From Paenibacillus kobensis NBRC 15729 (lineage in GTDB: Bacteria > Bacillota > Bacilli > Paenibacillales > Paenibacillaceae): a stretch of 38,561 nucleotides of DNA. Below, piece after piece: positions 35,108 to 38,561 of this stretch; positions within the stretch are counted from its first letter, which is position 1, and each line of letters starts with the position of its first letter. Below the pieces are notes generated by a model. It was not told where the DNA came from and ran no database searches. It worked only from the letters and a program-made list of their open reading frames with translations. The translations under genes were made by a program, and so were the position numbers. The DNA lies in NCBI RefSeq assembly GCF_004000825.1, contig NZ_BILZ01000054.1, forward strand, positions 1-38,561, written 5' to 3'.

Positions 35108-36931
35108 ATGACCGCTGTCAGTATCGTACTGCTCGCCCAGCATGCCGCTCTTGCGTCCGGCTGCGCGGATGCCATTCGCCGTCACACCCTCGTTCCGTAC
35201 GAGCTTATTGTGGTCAATGACGGCAACCAGGCAGCCATTGACCAAGCCTTCGAGGACAAGAACGCCGTGCTTGCACCAACGCCCGTGCTCACGGGGGTTG
35301 CCGCCGGTTTTAATCTCGGAGCAAGCATTGCGCGCGGAGAGCGCATCGTATTCATTCGCGATCACGTCCGTGTGACTGCGGACTGGCTGCCTCCGCTGCT
35401 TGTCGGCCTGGACGGTCATCCGAAAGCGGCCTTCGCAGGCCCGCTCAGCCATGGGGTCAGCGGCATTCAGCAGTCGAGCATCCCCATCGAAGCGGTCGAG
35501 ACGATGCCGGCGGACGTTCGCAAGCAATGGGCGGACTCTGCCGGCGGCACGCAGCGCGTCTCGCGTCTGCTTAGCTTCCTGCTAACCGCAGACCGCCAAG
35601 CCTTCTTGGCGCTCGGCGGATTCGACGAAGGCTACCGCTACGAAAGCTACGAGGATGACGATCTGTGCCTGCGCGCGCTGCAAGCGGGTCATGAGTTGTA
35701 CGTCGTACGCGACAGCGCGGTGCATTATTTGACGCCTCCGCCTCTTTGGGCCGACAATCCGAACTTCCTTCAGCATCAGATGGCCGTCAACCGGCAATAC
35801 GCACAGAAGAAGTGGGGTGACGATGTCACTTCCCTGCTGTTCCGGCAGCCCCGCCCGGTCACGGTCAGCTTGTGCATGATCGTCAAGAACGAGGAAGCCA
35901 CGTTAGCAAGATGTTTATCGAGCGTTGATGGTGTCGTCCATGAGATCAACATCATTGATACAGGCTCGACCGACCGTACCAAGGAGATTGCCCAGTCGTT
36001 CCAAGCTCGCGTGTTTGATTTCGAATGGGTGAACGATTTTGCCGCCGCCCGGAATTTCGCCTTCTCTCAAGCGACCTGCGAATACTTGCTATGGCTCGAC
36101 GCGGACGATATTCTTCTGCCGGAAGATGCAGCCAAGCTGCAAGCGCTCATTCAGGCACTCCCTTATGAGACGGACGCAGTGTCCATGAATTATCATCTGG
36201 CCAAGGACGAATACGGGAACGTCACGAGCAGTCTGCGCCGCAACCGCTTGGTTCGGCGAAGCCGCGGATTCCGGTGGATTGGCGCGGTGCACGAGTATCT
36301 CGAGGTGTACGGCAGCATCATGGCTGGCGATATCGCCGTTACCCATGACCGCGTCCATACCCAATCGGACCGGAATCTGAAAATATACGAAGCAAAGGTA
36401 ACATCCGGAGCCGAGCTCGGCGCAAGGGACACCTATTACTTCGGGAACGAATTGTTCGACCATCAGCTGTGGGAACGCGCTGCCGAGCAGTATGAGAAGC
36501 TGCTTCAATTCAGCGAGGTATGGATCGAAGACCGGATCGGCGCCTGCGGCAAGGCTGCGGAATGCTACGACCACATGGGCCTGCTCGAGCAAGCGAAGCA
36601 GAAGGCGCTGCAATCGTTCGTCTATGCCGCTCCGAGGGCGGAGAACTGCTGCCGGCTCGGAAGCTTCTTCATGAAAGAGCAGCGCTACAGCGAGGCGGCA
36701 TTCTGGTATAGGCTGGCGACCGAGCTGCCGAAGCCGGATGCCATGGCGCACACGATACACGCCTGCTGGACCTGGCTGCCCTATCTTCAGCTATGCGTAT
36801 GCTATGATCGGATGGGCGAGCACCGTTCGGCCTATGAAGCGAACGAACGCGCAGCATCATTCCGGCCGAACGATGAACGAATTCAAGCCAACAAGAGCTA
36901 CCTGTTGAGCCGGTTGCAGGCTGTCAATTAA
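35108..36931 (+). CDS. Two-domain GT2 glycosyltransferase with helical (TPR-like) tail
   Basis: This 607-aa protein has two family-2 glycosyltransferase domains. The first (1-235) shows IVVNDGN (34-40) and YEDDDLCLRA (181-190) but no clear DxD, so it may be inactive or bind its acceptor. The second (about 250-400) is complete, with CMIVKNEEATLARCL, DTGSTDRT and DADD (331-334) for the metal and nucleotide sugar. The C-terminal 200 residues form helical repeats like TPR. The second domain plus tail resembles SunS-type peptide glycosyltransferases, but no peptide gene is nearby; flagellin, cell-wall or surface-protein glycosylation is possible. GGAGGA lies 7 nt before the ATG at 35108; an earlier in-frame ATG at 35081 has no such site. 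Confidence 0.88.
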   Translation: MTAVSIVLLAQHAALASGCADAIRRHTLVPYELIVVNDGNQAAIDQAFEDKNAVLAPTPVLTGVAAGFNLGASIARGERIVFIRDHVRVTADWLPPLLVGLDGHPKAAFAGPLSHGVSGIQQSSIPIEAVETMPADVRKQWADSAGGTQRVSRLLSFLLTADRQAFLALGGFDEGYRYESYEDDDLCLRALQAGHELYVVRDSAVHYLTPPPLWADNPNFLQHQMAVNRQYAQKKWGDDVTSLLFRQPRPVTVSLCMIVKNEEATLARCLSSVDGVVHEINIIDTGSTDRTKEIAQSFQARVFDFEWVNDFAAARNFAFSQATCEYLLWLDADDILLPEDAAKLQALIQALPYETDAVSMNYHLAKDEYGNVTSSLRRNRLVRRSRGFRWIGAVHEYLEVYGSIMAGDIAVTHDRVHTQSDRNLKIYEAKVTSGAELGARDTYYFGNELFDHQLWERAAEQYEKLLQFSEVWIEDRIGACGKAAECYDHMGLLEQAKQKALQSFVYAAPRAENCCRLGSFFMKEQRYSEAAFWYRLATELPKPDAMAHTIHACWTWLPYLQLCVCYDRMGEHRSAYEANERAASFRPNDERIQANKSYLLSRLQAVN

Positions 36932-36956
36932 CCGTAAGCTGTTCAGCTTAGGAAAA

Positions 36957-37018
36957 AAAATCGCCGAACGCACCGGATTCCGCTTCATGCAGCGGGAACC
37001 GGCTCGTTCGGCGATTTT
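36957..37018. terminator. Bidirectional intrinsic terminator
   Basis: AAAATCGCCGAACG (36957-36970) pairs with CGTTCGGCGATTTT (37005-37018), with an inner CCGG/CCGG stem. It serves the glycosyltransferase gene and the convergent aldolase-type gene. Confidence 0.88.
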
Positions 37019-37045
37019 GTCATATAGCAAAGGCGGCTGACTCTT

Positions 37046-38140
37046 TCAATTCAAGCTTCGCAGCTGCTCGTCCAGCTTGCGGAACGCTTCGTGCATCCGA
37101 TCCTGCGGGACTGCCGCATATCGTTCGCCAATGCTGACCTCGAAATAGCAGTTGGAATCTTCTTTCTCCCGCACGATATGGGTAAAGCCAACGCCCGTCT
37201 CTTGGCTGACCGCGATGAACATCGGCTCCACCGCCTCCTTCTTCCCCGCGATATGGACGTGGAACATGTTCGATACCGGTACTTCGGGCACCGTCGTGAT
37301 AGCATGACAGCTGTTATACAGAGCAGCAAGTTCAATGGCTTCCTTGTAGTACCGCTCCATGTGAGGCAGCCGCAGCTTCATGTAGTAGTCGGCACTTAGA
37401 ATATACGGATACAGGCTGATCAAATCGCCGCCGTGCCTTCTTTTCCAAATCTTCGCCTGCTCCGTCATGTCATACTCGCCAGCCAACATCGCTCCGGCAA
37501 TGCCCCCAAGCCCTTTGTAAAACGAAATGTAGACACTGTCAAACAAGCTGCACACCTCTTCGGCCGTCTTGCCGTAATAAGGGAGAATCTCGAACAGTCT
37601 CGCGCCGTCCAGATGAAGCTTGATGCTGTTGGACCTGCAATACGCAGCAATCGCTTCAAGCTCTTCATACGGCGGCAGCTGCCCGCCGATCTCACGCTGC
37701 GGCAGCTCCAGCAGGAGGCAGGCGACGCCTTCCGGCATGCCCTGCACATCCGCCAGCCGAACCGGCCGCGTCTTGTCCGCCAGCAGAATCGGCTCGAGAT
37801 GATGAAGCTCTTTCATGCCGTCCTGCTCATGAATTTCGAGGTGGCACAGCGGGTGATAAGCCACTTTCTTGCTGCCCGCCGCATCCGACCATATGCGAAG
37901 CGCGATCTGCTGCGCCATCGTACCGCTCGGGAAGAACACGGCTGCCGGCTTGCCGAGCAGCTGCGCTACGTCAAGCTGGAACTGCTCAATTACAGTGCCG
38001 GTCCCGTAGATATCACTGTCTTGCTCGCCCTCATATTGATCGAGCGCCTCCTTCAGCACGCCGACATTTCTCGGGCCATGGCCGATGAGCGGAAAGCTCG
38101 ATTTGTTGTATACCTCGGATAGGAATGGACTCGGCTTCAT
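37046..38140 (-). CDS. Threonine-aldolase/beta-eliminating-lyase family PLP enzyme
   Basis: This 364-aa pyridoxal-phosphate enzyme belongs to the fold-type I aldolase group. The PLP Lys is K209 in SFYKGLGG, the pyridine-nitrogen Asp is D178 in HLDGARLFE, and GTGTVIEQFQ (46-55) and FFPSGTMAQQIAL (69-81) match the N-terminal region of L-threonine aldolases. Likely reaction: cleavage of threonine or allo-threonine to glycine and acetaldehyde, but other beta-hydroxy amino acids are possible. ATG at 38140 is chosen because AAAGGAGCG lies 8 nt upstream; 38185 has no such site. Single-gene unit. Confidence 0.9.
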   Translation of the reverse strand: MKPSPFLSEVYNKSSFPLIGHGPRNVGVLKEALDQYEGEQDSDIYGTGTVIEQFQLDVAQLLGKPAAVFFPSGTMAQQIALRIWSDAAGSKKVAYHPLCHLEIHEQDGMKELHHLEPILLADKTRPVRLADVQGMPEGVACLLLELPQREIGGQLPPYEELEAIAAYCRSNSIKLHLDGARLFEILPYYGKTAEEVCSLFDSVYISFYKGLGGIAGAMLAGEYDMTEQAKIWKRRHGGDLISLYPYILSADYYMKLRLPHMERYYKEAIELAALYNSCHAITTVPEVPVSNMFHVHIAGKKEAVEPMFIAVSQETGVGFTHIVREKEDSNCYFEVSIGERYAAVPQDRMHEAFRKLDEQLRSLN

Positions 38141-38350
38141 GAAACTTTCGCTCCTTTGTAAGTGACTGCTTGCTGCGCTGCGCATTCGGACAGACGGATG
38201 CCCGGCGCCTCATCCTGCATTGGCTGCGGACGCGGCGAATGGCGCACTTTTCCTCATTTAATTAGTATGAGCATTGGGAGCATATTGCACTCTGAACAAC
38301 TTAGCACTTTAACGAAAGCATTGAAGCCGAGTGTGGTAGGGATGTAGCAG
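38141..38350. other. Intergenic region, nothing recognised
   Basis: Upstream region of the aldolase-type gene. It should hold that gene's promoter, but no clear -35/-10 pair was found. An open forward frame of 61 codons (38162-38347) has no ribosome site or family character and is treated as chance. Confidence 0.4.
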
Positions 38351-38486
38351 GTTGGCGCGGTTGTGCGATAGGCGAGTTGGCGTGGGCGATAGAGGTGCAG
38401 ATTGGGGCGATTACCGGGTTGGCGTGGGCGGTACCGAGGTGCGATTGGTGGGGCGGGTGGGGCGAGAGCGTGGTGGTGCGGTTGGT
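38351..38486. repeat. Degenerate G-rich repeats
   Basis: Related words recur, such as GTTGGCGTGGGCG at 38376-38388 and 38418-38430 (42 bp apart), each followed by a GAGGTGC. The tract is very rich in G on the plus strand and C-poor, unlike the flanking genes. Confidence 0.6.
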
Positions 38487-38561
38487 GGTGCGTTTGGCGG
38501 TGCGTTTGGCGGTGCGTTTGGCGGTGCGTTTGGCGGTGCGTTTGGCGGTGCGTTTGGCGGT
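38487..38561. repeat. 12-bp tandem array, cut by window end
   Basis: Six exact copies of GGTGCGTTTGGC (38487-38558) plus three bases of a seventh run to the last base of the window. The plus frame reads Gly-Ala-Phe-Gly repeats, open from 38340 to the end, but no convincing start codon with ribosome site was found. The true length is unknown. Confidence 0.9.

Noticed and set aside
1-38561. rRNA and tRNA genes, prophage genes or a toxin-antitoxin pair
   Set aside because: No sequence recognisable as any of these was found on reading through both strands; small tRNA-like folds cannot be fully excluded by eye.

Overview
The window looks like chromosomal DNA from a spore-forming Gram-positive bacterium of the Paenibacillus type. 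The basis is a gerA-family germinant-receptor operon, strong AGGAGG-like ribosome binding sites, a CIRCE element, cre-like sites, a modular xylanase ending in three SLH domains, a copper-amine-oxidase-N-like domain on a secreted protein, and a BlaI/M56 pair. This is inference from gene content; no rRNA or tRNA gene was seen. Most of the window is ordinary chromosomal housekeeping and accessory metabolism, densely packed, with clear hairpins separating most units.

Layout. 1-2.7 kb: tail of a probable membrane protein, a small unknown gene, an SDR oxidoreductase and an S-adenosylmethionine decarboxylase (speD). 2.7-5.2 kb: a BlaI-type repressor and an M56 BlaR1-type membrane protease in one operon, behind two identical 16-bp palindromic operators. 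5.3-10.3 kb: a radical SAM/SPASM protein, a very large SWIM-SNF2 helicase and a P-loop kinase whose gene overlaps the helicase start. 10.36-11.0 kb: a non-coding island holding four short imperfect palindromes and a 162-bp MITE-like element. 11.0-15.2 kb: a gerA-gerC-gerB germination operon with a divergent small membrane protein. 15.5-17.5 kb: htpG under a CIRCE operator. 17.6-19.5 kb: a small unknown protein and a secreted phytase-like esterase. 19.6-25.9 kb: a minus-strand run of a methyltransferase, a crotonase, an APH-fold phosphotransferase, a second SDR, a lipoprotein with an RraB-like domain, RmuC, and a small protein upstream of RmuC. 26.1-33.6 kb: a xylan-degradation pair, a cell-surface GH10 xylanase and a GH115 alpha-glucuronidase. 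33.8-38.1 kb: an MBL-fold hydrolase, a double GT2 glycosyltransferase with a helical (TPR-like) tail, and a threonine-aldolase-type PLP enzyme. 38.35 kb to the end: a G-rich repeat tract ending in a 12-bp tandem array cut by the window edge.

How the genes work together. The xylanase (CBM22-CBM22-GH10-CBM9-CBM9-linker-SLH3) would be anchored to the cell wall and release (methyl)glucurono-xylooligosaccharides. GH115 has no signal peptide and would remove glucuronic acid side groups in the cytoplasm. A terminator separates the two genes, and the xylanase leader carries two cre-like sites, which suggests carbon catabolite control. The three ger genes form one translationally coupled operon for a spore inner-membrane receptor. 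BlaI/M56 is probably a self-regulated stress or antibiotic sensor whose external domain is not a penicillin-binding domain.

No complete novel defence or mobile system was seen. The items best worth a second look are the palindrome cluster and MITE at 10.5-10.9 kb, the M56 protein with an unusual sensor domain, the RraB-like lipoprotein, the small membrane protein divergent from the ger operon, and the tandem array at the right edge.
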